From Streptomyces sp. V3I7 (GTDB taxonomy: Bacteria > Actinomycetota > Actinomycetes > Streptomycetales > Streptomycetaceae), in assembly GCF_030817495.1 (NCBI RefSeq), contig NZ_JAUSZK010000001.1, positions 4,195,001 through 4,259,000 on the forward strand: a DNA stretch of 64,000 nt. Reading direction: 5' to 3'. The position numbers and the translations under genes were made by a program. Below the pieces are notes generated by a model, which did no database searches, was not told where the DNA came from, and saw nothing but the letters and a program-made list of their open reading frames with translations. Position 1 is the stretch's first letter, and each line of letters begins with the position of its first letter. Shown here one piece after another: positions 25,148 through 33,018 of this stretch.

Positions 25148-25762
25148 TCAGCCCGCGGCCACGCTGCTCGAGGGGGGCCGGGCGGTGCCCGGCCTGGAGC
25201 GGACGTCGTCGGTGCACTCGTAGCGGCGGGGCGGTTCGTCGCCCGGGCCGCCGAGGATCACCGAGCCGTCGCCCTCGGCGGCCGCCGAGTCGGAGAAGGT
25301 GCAGACGATCTGGGCGAGGGCGTACGGGGTGAGGCGGTCCGGCGCGGTGCTGAGCCGCAGGGTGTCCTCGGGGTCGGTGCGCCGCGGTCCGCCCACGCCG
25401 ATGCCGCCGCGGATGTACGTCGTGTAGCCCGCCGCCTTCTCGCTCGGTGACGGGTTCTCGGCGAGCTGGTCCAGCAGGCCGAGGGCGACGATCACGCGCC
25501 GCTTGGCGTCCGGGGTGCCCTCGGGGACGCGCACCGAGCGGTCGACGGTCACCAGCGAGGAGCGGCACAGCAGGAAGACCTGGACGGGCACGCCGTGCGC
25601 GGTCTGGGACGGTACGGCGGGCTCGGACAGGGAGCACGGCATCCGCGAGGGCGCCCCGCCGAAGTCGGTGGGCACCTCGGTGGCCCGGATCCCGCAGCCC
25701 GTGAGCAGGGCGGCGAGGGCCGGCAGGGCCGCCAGCGGGGCCAGCAGTCGTCGTACGCTCAT
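25148..25762 (-). CDS. Lipoprotein of the afsQ operon
   Basis: Encodes 204 residues. MSVRRLLAPLAALPALAALLTGCGIRATEV is a type II signal peptide with lipobox LLTGC. The mature domain resembles the GerMN-like region of small actinomycete lipoproteins paired with histidine kinases (VQVFLLCRSSLVTVDRSV...LGLLDQLAENPSPSEKAAGYTTYI). Its start overlaps the afsQ2 stop by four bases, so it is the third gene of afsQ1-afsQ2-lipoprotein. By analogy with LpqB next to MtrAB it may adjust AfsQ2 signalling; this is an inference. Confidence 0.85.
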   Translation of the reverse strand: MSVRRLLAPLAALPALAALLTGCGIRATEVPTDFGGAPSRMPCSLSEPAVPSQTAHGVPVQVFLLCRSSLVTVDRSVRVPEGTPDAKRRVIVALGLLDQLAENPSPSEKAAGYTTYIRGGIGVGGPRRTDPEDTLRLSTAPDRLTPYALAQIVCTFSDSAAAEGDGSVILGGPGDEPPRRYECTDDVRSRPGTARPPSSSVAAG

Positions 25763-27396
25763 CGCGCCTCCCCCTGCGCGCCGTCGGCCCCGGCGTCCTT
25801 GCCGCCGCGGCCGGTCTTCTCGCGGTCGCCGTCGCCCTCGCGGTCGCCGTCGCCCTCGCGGTCGCCGGTCTCCCGTGTCAGCTCCGAGGCGTCCAGGGGC
25901 AGCCGCAGCGTGAACACCGCACCGCCCTCAGGAGAGTTGGCCGCGGTGATCTCGCCGCCGTGGATGTGGGCGTTGGCCAGCGCGATGGACAGGCCAAGAC
26001 CGCTGCCCTCGGAGCGCGGGCGGGAGGCGCTGGCCTTGTAGAAGCGGTCGAAGACGTGCGGCAGGACCTCCTCGGGGATGCCCGGGCCGTGGTCCCGCAC
26101 CGCGATGACGAGCGCGTCGCCCTCTATGCGCACCGACACCCGGACCGGCGAGCCCCCGTGCTTGAGGGCGTTGCCGATCAGGTTGGCGAGTATGACGTCC
26201 AGGCGGCGCGGGTCGAGGCGGGCGTGGATGCCGCGCTCGGCGTCCAGCTCCACCGCGTCCAGCCAGGCGCGGGCGTCGATGCAGGCGGTGATCTGGTCGG
26301 CGAGGTCGACGTCGTCGAGGACGAGCCGGGCGGTGCCCGCGTCGAAGCGGGTGACCTCCATGAGGTTCTCGACCAGGTCGTTCAGGCGGCGGGTCTCGCT
26401 CACCACCAGCCGCACGGCGGGCTCGATCATGGGGTCGATGCTGCCGGACTCGAACTCCAGCTCCTCCTCCAGCACCTCCGTCACGGCGGTGATGGCGGTC
26501 AGCGGGGTGCGCAGCTCGTGCGACATGTCGGCGACGAAGCGGCGGGAGGCCTCGTCGCGGGCGGCCATGTCGGCGACCCGCTTCTCCAGCGCGGCCGCCG
26601 CGTTGTTGAACGTCACGGACAGATCGGCGAGTTCGTCGGTGCCCGAGACGCGCAGCCGGGTGTCCAGCCTGCCCTCGCCGAGCCGCCGGGCGGCCACACC
26701 GAGCCGGTGCACCGGCTTCAGGACGGTGGTCGCGGCGGCCTGGGCGAGCAGCGCCGAGCCGATCAGCGCGAGTCCCGTGGCGATTCCCAGCGACCAGGCA
26801 AGGGAGTTGAGGTCCTTGGCCTCCGGTTCGAGCGACTTGACCATGTAGCCGGTCGGGCCGCCGCCGATCACCTTCGTGCCGGCCACCAGATAGGGGGTGC
26901 CGTGGTCGACGACCCGCTGCCAGTACAGGTGGTACGGCGCCTTGTCGGCGCCGGTCTCCTTCTGCCGCTTGTCCACGGCCGTGCGCAGGGCCTGGGGCAC
27001 GTCCTCCATCGAGAACCCGTTCAGGGCACCGGAGTTGCCGTACACCGTCTTGCGGTCCGCGTCCTCGGCGACCAGCAGCACGCTGAAGCGCTGACTGCTG
27101 CCGGCCATCTGGCCCGCGGTGCGCTGGAGTTCGTCCTGGGTGGGGTGCAGGGGCAGGGCGCCGGCGCGGTTCTGCATCTCCTGCCGGAAGTCGCGCAGCA
27201 CCGCGTCCTGGGCGCGGGTGAGGACCGCCTCCCGGTTCAGCCAGTAGGCGATGCCCGACGCCGTCACGGCGGTGGTGAGGGCGACCAGTCCGAAGACCAC
27301 GACCAGACGCAGGCGCAGGCTTGTGAAACGCAACCGCGACACAGCTCCCTTGCGGCCCGCGGCCCAGCCGCGCAGCCCCCCTTGCGATTCCGTCAC
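25759..27396 (-). CDS. afsQ2: AfsQ2 sensor histidine kinase
   Basis: Encodes 545 residues from GTG at 27396, overlapping the afsQ1 stop (GTGA). Order: cytoplasmic start, TM1 about 30-50 (LVVVFGLVALTTAVTASGIAYWL), extracellular sensor region to about 198, TM2 about 199-222, HAMP, HisKA with phospho-His at about 293 (DMSHELRTPLTAI), and HATPase_c (NLIGNALKHG, RDHGPGIPEEVLPHVFDRFYKA, GSGLGLSIALANAHIHGG). The C-terminus has charged repeats of GDREGD. In S. coelicolor AfsQ1/Q2 senses nitrogen-related conditions, such as growth on glutamate, and affects antibiotic production and nitrogen metabolism genes. Confidence 0.95.
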   Translation of the reverse strand: MTESQGGLRGWAAGRKGAVSRLRFTSLRLRLVVVFGLVALTTAVTASGIAYWLNREAVLTRAQDAVLRDFRQEMQNRAGALPLHPTQDELQRTAGQMAGSSQRFSVLLVAEDADRKTVYGNSGALNGFSMEDVPQALRTAVDKRQKETGADKAPYHLYWQRVVDHGTPYLVAGTKVIGGGPTGYMVKSLEPEAKDLNSLAWSLGIATGLALIGSALLAQAAATTVLKPVHRLGVAARRLGEGRLDTRLRVSGTDELADLSVTFNNAAAALEKRVADMAARDEASRRFVADMSHELRTPLTAITAVTEVLEEELEFESGSIDPMIEPAVRLVVSETRRLNDLVENLMEVTRFDAGTARLVLDDVDLADQITACIDARAWLDAVELDAERGIHARLDPRRLDVILANLIGNALKHGGSPVRVSVRIEGDALVIAVRDHGPGIPEEVLPHVFDRFYKASASRPRSEGSGLGLSIALANAHIHGGEITAANSPEGGAVFTLRLPLDASELTRETGDREGDGDREGDGDREKTGRGGKDAGADGAQGEAR

Positions 27397-28070
27397 TGGG
27401 GCGCGTCCAGCCGGTAGCCGACACCGCGGACGGTACGGATGAGCGTCGGCGACGACGGCACGTCCTCCACCTTGGCGCGCAGCCGCTGCACGCAGGCGTC
27501 GACGAGCCGCGAGTCGCCGAGGTAGTCGTGCTCCCAGACCAGGCGCAGCAGTTGCTGACGGGAGAGGGCCTGCCCCGGGCGCCGGCTCAGTTCGAGCAGC
27601 AGCCTGAGCTCGGTCGGCGTCAGCTGGAGGTCCTCGCCGTTCTTCGTGACCGTCATCGCCGAGCGGTCGATGACGACGTTGCCGAACGTCGCCGAGTCGG
27701 TGGACTCCCGCTCGCCGCGCCGCAGCACGGCCCGGATCCGGGCGTCGAGCACCCGGCCCTGCACGGGTTTGACGACGTAGTCGTCGGCGCCGGACTCCAG
27801 GCCGACCACCACGTCGATGTCATCGCTGCGTGCGGTCAGCAGGATGATCGGGAGCTGGTCCGTGCGCCGGATGCGGCGGCACACCTCGAAGCCGTCGATG
27901 CCCGGCAGCATCACGTCCAGCACGATCAGGTCCGGCCGCTGCTCGCGCAGCATCTTCAGACCGTCCTCGCCGGTGGCAGCGGTGGCAACCCGGTGTCCCT
28001 GGCGCGTCAGTGAGAGCTCCAGGGCCGTACGGATGGCGTCGTCGTCCTCGATCAGCAACAGGGAAGGCAC
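27393..28070 (-). CDS. afsQ1: AfsQ1 response regulator
   Basis: Encodes 225 residues from GTG at 28070 (MPSLLLIEDDDAIR), the length known for AfsQ1; an ATG three codons earlier is less likely. Receiver domain with acidic pocket EDDD (8-11), phospho-acceptor D52 in LIVLDVMLPG, Thr and Lys in ILLTARSD and YVVKPV. The OmpR/PhoB winged helix covers about residues 130-222 (GEDLQLTPTELRLLLELSRRPGQALSRQQLLRLVW, SRLVDACVQRLRAKVED). It binds GTnAC-n6-GTnAC sites, one of which lies between this gene and divergent sigQ. Operon: afsQ1-afsQ2-lipoprotein. Confidence 0.96.
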   Translation of the reverse strand: MPSLLLIEDDDAIRTALELSLTRQGHRVATAATGEDGLKMLREQRPDLIVLDVMLPGIDGFEVCRRIRRTDQLPIILLTARSDDIDVVVGLESGADDYVVKPVQGRVLDARIRAVLRRGERESTDSATFGNVVIDRSAMTVTKNGEDLQLTPTELRLLLELSRRPGQALSRQQLLRLVWEHDYLGDSRLVDACVQRLRAKVEDVPSSPTLIRTVRGVGYRLDAPQ

Positions 28071-28130
28071 GGGGCTCATTCTGGCCCATGCGGGGTCGGT
28101 CCCACGACCTCTGCGACGGCGCCCCGGCCT

Positions 28131-28146
28131 GTGACAGGTCTGTGAC
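28131..28146 (+). promoter_or_regulatory. AfsQ1 box in the afsQ1/sigQ divergent promoter
   Basis: GTGAC-AGGTCT-GTGAC is an exact match to the published AfsQ1 consensus GTnAC-n6-GTnAC. It lies 61 bp before the afsQ1 start and 103 bp before the sigQ ATG, consistent with control of both genes. Confidence 0.88.
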
Positions 28147-28248
28147 AGTCGGCGGACATGGCGATGAAGTCGCGGCGGCAAGCTGTTCGGCACAGGCACG
28201 GCAGCACGACGGGCCGGAACAACGGAAGTCCACGACGGGAGGCGCGAG

Positions 28249-29013
28249 ATGAACACCCTGCACGGTATGAGCACCAGCGCAGTGGTCACGCGTCTGCACG
28301 ACGTGCACCGGGGGAGTGAGAAGTCCGGCGCCGTGAGCCCGCGGGGGTGCGCTCGCGGCGCCGGGCGTCAGCACACCACGTACATGTCGGTGGTTGACGC
28401 GTGTACCGGGGGGAGCACGGGGGTCCACGGAAGTCACGGGGGCCACGGGGGAGCCGCGTACCGGGAGGACACGGGGGAGCGCCGCTCGCTGACGGAGGCG
28501 GAGTTCACCGCGTACGTCCAGGAGCGCCGCGCCTCCCTGTACGCGACCGCCTACCACCTGACCGGCGACCGCTTCGAGGCCGAGGACCTGCTGCAGAGCG
28601 CGCTGTTCTCGACCTACCGGGCGTGGGAGCGGATCAGCGACAAGGCGGCGGTCGGCGGATACCTGCGCCGCACCATGACCAACCTGCACATCAGCGCCTG
28701 GCGGCGCCGCAAGGTCAACGAGTACCCGACCGAGGAGCTGCCGGAGACGCCCGGCGAGACGGACGCGATGCGCGGCACCGAGCTGCGCGCGGTCCTGTGG
28801 CAGGCGCTCGGCCGGCTGCCCGAACTCCAACGCACCATGCTGGTCCTGCGCTACTACGAGGGCCGCACGGACCCGGAGATCGCGGACATCCTCGGCATCA
28901 GCGTCGGCACGGTGAAGTCGAGTATCTGGCGCTCGCTGCGCCGGCTGCGCGAGGACGAGGTCCTCAGCTTCGACCGTGACCGGGAGAACTCCTTCGGCGA
29001 GCTCGTCGCCTGA
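28249..29013 (+). CDS. sigQ: SigQ, SigE-like ECF sigma factor
   Basis: Encodes 254 residues from ATG at 28249 with GGGAGG six bases upstream. The first 80 residues are a low-complexity Gly/His/Ser extension; internal starts are possible. The sigma part is clear: region 2 LTEAEFTAYVQERRASLYATAYHLTGDRFEAEDLLQSALFSTYRAWERI, and region 4 LPELQRTMLVLRYYEGRTDPEIADILGISVGTVKSSIWRSLRRLRED. In S. coelicolor sigQ is divergent from afsQ1/Q2 and is an AfsQ1 target that tempers antibiotic regulation. The match of arrangement and AfsQ1 box supports the assignment. Confidence 0.93.
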   Translation: MNTLHGMSTSAVVTRLHDVHRGSEKSGAVSPRGCARGAGRQHTTYMSVVDACTGGSTGVHGSHGGHGGAAYREDTGERRSLTEAEFTAYVQERRASLYATAYHLTGDRFEAEDLLQSALFSTYRAWERISDKAAVGGYLRRTMTNLHISAWRRRKVNEYPTEELPETPGETDAMRGTELRAVLWQALGRLPELQRTMLVLRYYEGRTDPEIADILGISVGTVKSSIWRSLRRLREDEVLSFDRDRENSFGELVA

Positions 29014-29090
29014 GGGGCAGGGGACGGGGGAACAGGGGGCTCCGCCACGGGGGAAGCGGCGGGGAGCACGGGGGAGACGGGGGAAAGGAA

Positions 29091-29125
29091 CGGGACTGGA
29101 GGGCCGGGGGGGCCGTCCAGTCCCG
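29091..29125. terminator. Bidirectional hairpin between sigQ and the uridine-kinase-like gene
   Basis: CGGGACTGGA pairs with TCCAGTCCCG around a G-rich 15-base loop, 78 bp past the sigQ stop and 63 bp before the convergent gene's stop. The stretch 29014-29090 between sigQ and the hairpin has many runs of four or five G and no gene. Confidence 0.7.
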
Positions 29126-29187
29126 CTTCCATGTGTACGGGGACACTCGTCCGCGTACGAGTGCAAGAGGCGGGAGCGGTACGGGCG

Positions 29188-29823
29188 CTACGCCGCTGTC
29201 CGGGTCCGCCGCGGGTGTCCGGTCGCGGCGGCCGCCAGTCGGCCGAGCGCCTCGTCCCGGTCGCAGGGGTGGGCGCCCAGCGACACCTGGCGGGCGACGA
29301 TCGTCCGCTCCGCGCGCATCAGCCGCCAGCCGCGGCGCAGCAGGAACGGCACCGACTTACGGCCCTCCTTGAGGTCCCGCAGGAAGCGGCGGCGGAAAGT
29401 GGCGAGCGGGCCGCGGCTCAGACACAGCGCGTCGGCCAGCACGCCCCGATCGCGGCAGCGCTCCACGATCTCGGCCGCGAAGACCCCCTCCGCGATGAAC
29501 AGCGGGGTGCGGCCTATGTGCAGCGTCTCCTCGCCGGTGCGGGCGCTCCTGGCGATGTCGTACACCGGCACGCTCGCCGACCCGGTGGCACACAGCCGGG
29601 CGATGGCCTCGACCGCGACGTCCGCGTCCCACGACAGCGGATGGTCCCAGTCGATGTCCGAACTGCCGGCCACCAGGGGCAGGGTCGGATCGTCGCCCTC
29701 CTTGTAGAAGTCGTCGAGACGCAGGACGGGCAGCCCGGAACGGGCGGCGACGAGTGACTTGCCCGAGCCCGAGGGGCCGCACAGCAGCACGACTCGGGCG
29801 GGGGACGGCGGATGAATGCTCAC
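29188..29823 (-). CDS. Uridine kinase-like P-loop kinase
   Basis: Encodes 211 residues from GTG at 29823. The P-loop is RVVLLCGPSGSGKSLVAARSG, followed by VLRLDDFYKEGDDPTLPLVAGSSDIDWDHPLSWD, the uridine-kinase-like DDFY segment with DWDHP. VPVYDIARSARTGEETLHIG and LFIAEGVFAAEIVERCRDRG match the later family motifs. The C-terminal part FRRRFLRDLKEGRKSVPFLLRRGWRL is Arg/Lys rich. It could salvage uridine released by cytidine deaminase, but no nucleoside operator was found upstream, so the true substrate stays open. Confidence 0.85.
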   Translation of the reverse strand: MSIHPPSPARVVLLCGPSGSGKSLVAARSGLPVLRLDDFYKEGDDPTLPLVAGSSDIDWDHPLSWDADVAVEAIARLCATGSASVPVYDIARSARTGEETLHIGRTPLFIAEGVFAAEIVERCRDRGVLADALCLSRGPLATFRRRFLRDLKEGRKSVPFLLRRGWRLMRAERTIVARQVSLGAHPCDRDEALGRLAAAATGHPRRTRTAA

Positions 29824-29899
29824 GGAACACCAGTTTGAGGCATCCCGCGGCCGTTGCCGACCCAGCGGGTCGGCTTTGGTACGTGCGTCACACCTCAAC

Positions 29900-29933
29900 T
29901 ACCCTGTGCGTCGACATCATTACCCTGTGCATC
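29900..29933 (+). repeat. Twin 13-bp direct repeat in a divergent promoter
   Basis: TACCCTGTGC(G/A)TC occurs at 29900-29912 and again at 29921-29933, 21 bp apart (two helical turns), directly before the secreted protein gene. The spacing suggests a two-site regulator binding region or an overlapping promoter. Confidence 0.6.
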
Positions 29934-29950
29934 AGAAGGCGGCTCCCGTC

Positions 29951-30355
29951 ATGGCCCGACACGCGTCCCCTCAAGCCCGCACCGCGCAGCGCGCCCTGAT
30001 CGCCCTCGTGACCGCCGGGGCGGCCCTGGGCGCGGGCGCGGCGACGGCGTCCGCGGACAGCGCCCCGCTCGTCGACGTGCCGTCCCGTGCCGGGTCGGCG
30101 GGCAAGATCGACCCGCAGGCGGGCCTCGAGGGCCTGACCGGCTCGGTGGGGTACGTCACGGGGCCGCTCGCCGGCCTCAAGCCCAACCCGCTCGCGGGCA
30201 CCGGCGTCGACCCGCTCGACAACGGCATCGGTACCCAGGTCGCCGACTTCAAGCCGCTGACGTCCAAGATGCTCACGGGCCCGGTCGCCCAGGCGTCGTC
30301 CATCGGGTCGGTCCCGGTGGTGGGGCAGGTGACGGGGCTGCTGGGCGGCGCCTAG
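29951..30355 (+). CDS. Secreted protein of unknown function
   Basis: Encodes 134 residues from ATG at 29951. The signal peptide MARHASPQARTAQRALIALVTAGAALGAGAATASADS ends with an AxA-type site near residue 36. The mature part is glycine-, proline- and valine-rich (VGYVTGPLAGLKPNPLAGTGVDPLDNGIGTQVADF), ends VPVVGQVTGLLGGA and lacks Cys. No domain was recognised. The stop codon TAG is formed at the junction with the MITE that follows; because the right flank also begins TAGGG, the same stop existed before insertion. Confidence 0.78.
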   Translation: MARHASPQARTAQRALIALVTAGAALGAGAATASADSAPLVDVPSRAGSAGKIDPQAGLEGLTGSVGYVTGPLAGLKPNPLAGTGVDPLDNGIGTQVADFKPLTSKMLTGPVAQASSIGSVPVVGQVTGLLGGA

Positions 30356-30577
30356 GGTCTGTCGTTTGGATCAGGCCGGCTGTGAGGTGCGGTACTTCTC
30401 GACCGACCCGAGCGGGGTCTGGTGCGTGCAGCTGCAAGGCGGAGGAGGGCGTCGACGCGATGGGGGTCCCCCCCCCGCGCGAGCGGAGCCGAGCGTGGGG
30501 GAGTTGGCAACCGACGACAACGCGGCAGATGTGCGTGCCAGACCCCGCGACGCCGGGATGATCCAAACGACAGGCCC
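30355..30577 (+). mobile_element. MITE-like element, copy 1
   Basis: About 223 bp bounded by 19-bp terminal inverted repeats: GGGTCTGTCGTTTGGATCA at the left and the complement of GGGCCTGTCGTTTGGATCA at the right (one mismatch). TA is present on both outer sides (within CTAG), consistent with a TA target duplication. It has no transposase gene. A nearly identical copy lies in opposite orientation at 44988-45206. The interior carries a hairpin-prone stretch with the ends CCCCCGCGCGAGCGG and GGAGCCGAGCGTGGGGG. The family is probably moved in trans by a transposase with the same ends. Confidence 0.88.
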
Positions 30578-30623
30578 TAGGGCTGAAGCCGCCACCAGGG
30601 CTCCAGCAGGCCTCCAGCGCGCC

Positions 30624-30658
30624 GAGCCGCGCCGCCCGTTGCCGGGGTGGCGCGGCTC
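30624..30658 (-). terminator. Hairpin downstream of the short aldehyde dehydrogenase gene
   Basis: GAGCCGCGCCGCCC pairs with GGGTGGCGCGGCTC (14 bp, one mismatch) around a 7-base loop, 18 bases after the minus-strand stop at 30676. Confidence 0.7.
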
Positions 30659-30675
30659 TCGTGCGTCGGGATCCG

Positions 30676-31584
30676 TCAGTACGACGAGCCGGACGCGCCC
30701 AGTGAACCCGTCGGGTGCCAGACGGTCTTCGTCTCCAGGAACGCCGTCATGCGGTCGATGCCCGGCGTCGCCGACCAGTCGACTTCATCCACAGGCTGTG
30801 GACGCAGAACGCGCTTGAGGTTGTCCGCCGCCGCGATCTCCAGCTCCTTCGCCAGCACCTCGTCGGCGCCCGCGAGGTCGATCGCGTTGACGTCCTGGTG
30901 CGCGGCCAGCGGGGCCGCGATCTCCGCCGTACGACCGGAGAGGACGTTGACGACACCGCCCGGCAGGTCGGAGGTGGCCAGCACCTCGCCCAACGACAGT
31001 GCCGGGAGCGGGGACTTCTCGCTCGCGACGACGACCGCCGTGTTGCCGGTGGCGATCACCGGGGCGATGACGGACACCAGGCCCAGGAAGGACGACTCCT
31101 GCGGCGCCAGGACCGCGACCACGCCGGTCGGCTCGGGGGAGGAGAGGTTGAAGAACGGGCCCGCGACCGGGTTGCCGCCGCCCACGACCTGGACGATCTT
31201 GTCGGTCCAGCCCGCGTACCAGACCCAGCGGTCGATCGCGGCGTCGACGACCGCGGCCGCCTTCGCATTCGACAGGCCCTCGGCGTCGGCGACCTCGCGG
31301 ACGAACTGCTCCTTGCGGCCCTCCAGCATCTCGGCGACGCGGTAGAGGATCTGGCCACGGTTGTACGCGGTCGCACCGGACCACGCGCCGAACGCCTTGC
31401 GGGCGGCCACCACGGCGTCACGGGCGTCCTTACGGGAGGAAAGGGGCGCGTTCGCCAGCCAGTTGCCCTTCGAGTCCGTCACCTCGTACACCCGGCCGCT
31501 CTCGGAACGCGGGAACTTCCCGCCGACGTACAGCTTGTAGGTCTTGAAGACACTCAGTCGCTGCTGCTCGGACTTCTCAGACAT
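30676..31584 (-). CDS. Truncated aldehyde dehydrogenase-family protein without catalytic domain
   Basis: Encodes 302 residues from ATG at 31584, overlapping the preceding ALDH stop by 8 bp. It covers the N-terminal NAD-binding part of the ALDH fold (YKLYVGGKFPRSESGRVYEVTDSKGN, AFGAWSGATAYNRGQILYRVAEMLE, SPEPTGVVAVLAPQESSFLGLVSVIAPVIATGNTAVVVASE, LPGGVVNVLSG). The GQxC segment with catalytic Cys and the C-terminal catalytic half are missing; the protein ends in a short unique tail (VDEVDWSATPGIDRMTAFLETKTVWHPTG). Full ALDHs are about 480 residues. As the reading frame is clean and coupled, it is probably a conserved accessory subunit rather than debris. Confidence 0.85.
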   Translation of the reverse strand: MSEKSEQQRLSVFKTYKLYVGGKFPRSESGRVYEVTDSKGNWLANAPLSSRKDARDAVVAARKAFGAWSGATAYNRGQILYRVAEMLEGRKEQFVREVADAEGLSNAKAAAVVDAAIDRWVWYAGWTDKIVQVVGGGNPVAGPFFNLSSPEPTGVVAVLAPQESSFLGLVSVIAPVIATGNTAVVVASEKSPLPALSLGEVLATSDLPGGVVNVLSGRTAEIAAPLAAHQDVNAIDLAGADEVLAKELEIAAADNLKRVLRPQPVDEVDWSATPGIDRMTAFLETKTVWHPTGSLGASGSSY

Positions 31585-33013
31585 CGAGGTACGCCTCCAG
31601 GCCGTGGCGGCCGCCCTCGCGGCCGAAGCCCGACTCCTTGTAACCGCCGAACGGCGAGGTCGGGTCGAACTTGTTGAACGTGTTGGACCAGACGACACCG
31701 GCGCGCAGCTTGTTGGCGACGGCCAGGATCCGGGAGCCCTTCTCGGTCCAGATGCCCGCCGAGAGGCCGTACTGCGTGTTGTTCGCCTTGGCGACCGCCT
31801 CGTCCGGCGTACGGAAACTGAGGACCGACAGCACCGGGCCGAAGATCTCGTCGCGGGCGATGGTGTGCGCCTGGGTGACGTTCGTGAAGAGCGTCGGGGC
31901 GAACCAGTAGCCGTTCTCAGGGAGTTCGCAGGCCGGGGACCAGCGCTCGGCGCCCTCCGCCTCGCCCGCGTCGGCGAGCGCGGTGATCCGGGCCAGCTGC
32001 TCGGCGGAGTTGATCGCGCCGATGTCCGTGTTCTTGTCCAGCGGGTCGCCGAGACGCAGCGTCGACAGGCGGCGCTTGAGGGAGTCGAGCAGCTCGTCCT
32101 GGATCGACTCCTGGACCAGCAGGCGCGAGCCCGCGCAGCAGACCTGGCCCTGGTTGAAGAAGATGCCGGTGACGATGCCCTCGACGGCCTGGTCGATGGG
32201 GGCGTCGTCGAAGACGATGTTGGCGCCCTTGCCGCCCAGTTCGAGCGTGAGCTTCTTGCTCGTGCCCGCGACCGTACGCGCGATCTCCTTGCCGACGGCC
32301 GTCGAGCCGGTGAACGCGACCTTGTTGACGTCCGGGTGCGCGACCAGCGCGGCGCCCGTGTCGCCGTACCCGGGAAGGATGTTGACGACACCCTTGGGCA
32401 GGCCCGCCTGGCGGCAGATGTCCGCGAAGAACAGGGCGGAGAGGGGGGTCGTCTCGGCCGGCTTGAGGACGACCGTGTTGCCGGTCGCCAGCGCCGGGGC
32501 GATCTTCCACGCCAGCATCAGGAGCGGGAAGTTCCAGGGGATGACCTGGCCGGCCACGCCCAGGGGCTTCGGCGCGGGGCCGAACCCGGCGTGGCCGAGC
32601 TTGTCGGCCCAGCCCGCGTAGTAGAAGAAGTGCGCGGCGACCAGGGGGAGGTCGGCGTCGCGGGTCTCCTTGATCGGCTTGCCGTTGTCCAGCGTCTCCA
32701 GGACGGCCAGCTCGCGGCTGCGCTCCTGGATGATCCGGGCGATGCGGAACAGGTACTTGGCGCGCTCGGAGCCCGGCAGCGCCGACCACTTCTCGAACGC
32801 CTTGCGCGCGGCCTTCACCGCACGGTCGACGTCGGCCTCGCCGGCCTGGGCGACCTCGGAGAGGACCTCCTCGGTGGACGGGGAGACCGTCTTGAAGACC
32901 TTGCCGTCGGCGGCCTCGGTGAACTCGCCGTCGATGAACAGGCCGTAGGACGGCGCGATGTCGACGACCGCGCGGGACTCGGGCGCCGGCGCGTACTCGA
33001 AGAGAGATGCCAT
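31577..33013 (-). CDS. Aldehyde dehydrogenase (NAD(P)+)
   Basis: Encodes 478 residues of normal ALDH length. NAD site VIPWNFPLLMLAWKIAPALATGNTVVLKPAETTP, FTGSTAVGK, catalytic Glu in LTLELGGKGANIVF and catalytic Cys in FFNQGQVCCAGSRL are all present, with the late FGPVLSVLSFRTPDEAVAKANNTQYGLSAGIWT. The gene starts 5 bp after deoC ends, so it is in one operon with deoC and the short ALDH. DeoC releases acetaldehyde from deoxyribose-5-phosphate, making acetaldehyde oxidation the likely role. This substrate is inferred from context. Confidence 0.94.
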   Translation of the reverse strand: MASLFEYAPAPESRAVVDIAPSYGLFIDGEFTEAADGKVFKTVSPSTEEVLSEVAQAGEADVDRAVKAARKAFEKWSALPGSERAKYLFRIARIIQERSRELAVLETLDNGKPIKETRDADLPLVAAHFFYYAGWADKLGHAGFGPAPKPLGVAGQVIPWNFPLLMLAWKIAPALATGNTVVLKPAETTPLSALFFADICRQAGLPKGVVNILPGYGDTGAALVAHPDVNKVAFTGSTAVGKEIARTVAGTSKKLTLELGGKGANIVFDDAPIDQAVEGIVTGIFFNQGQVCCAGSRLLVQESIQDELLDSLKRRLSTLRLGDPLDKNTDIGAINSAEQLARITALADAGEAEGAERWSPACELPENGYWFAPTLFTNVTQAHTIARDEIFGPVLSVLSFRTPDEAVAKANNTQYGLSAGIWTEKGSRILAVANKLRAGVVWSNTFNKFDPTSPFGGYKESGFGREGGRHGLEAYLDV

Positions 33014-33018
33014 GGTGA

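Noticed and set aside
29014..29090. G-rich tract after sigQ as a G-quadruplex or repeat element
   Set aside because: Runs of four or five G are irregularly spaced and no repeat unit was clear; it may be ordinary GC-rich spacer, so only the adjacent hairpin is reported.
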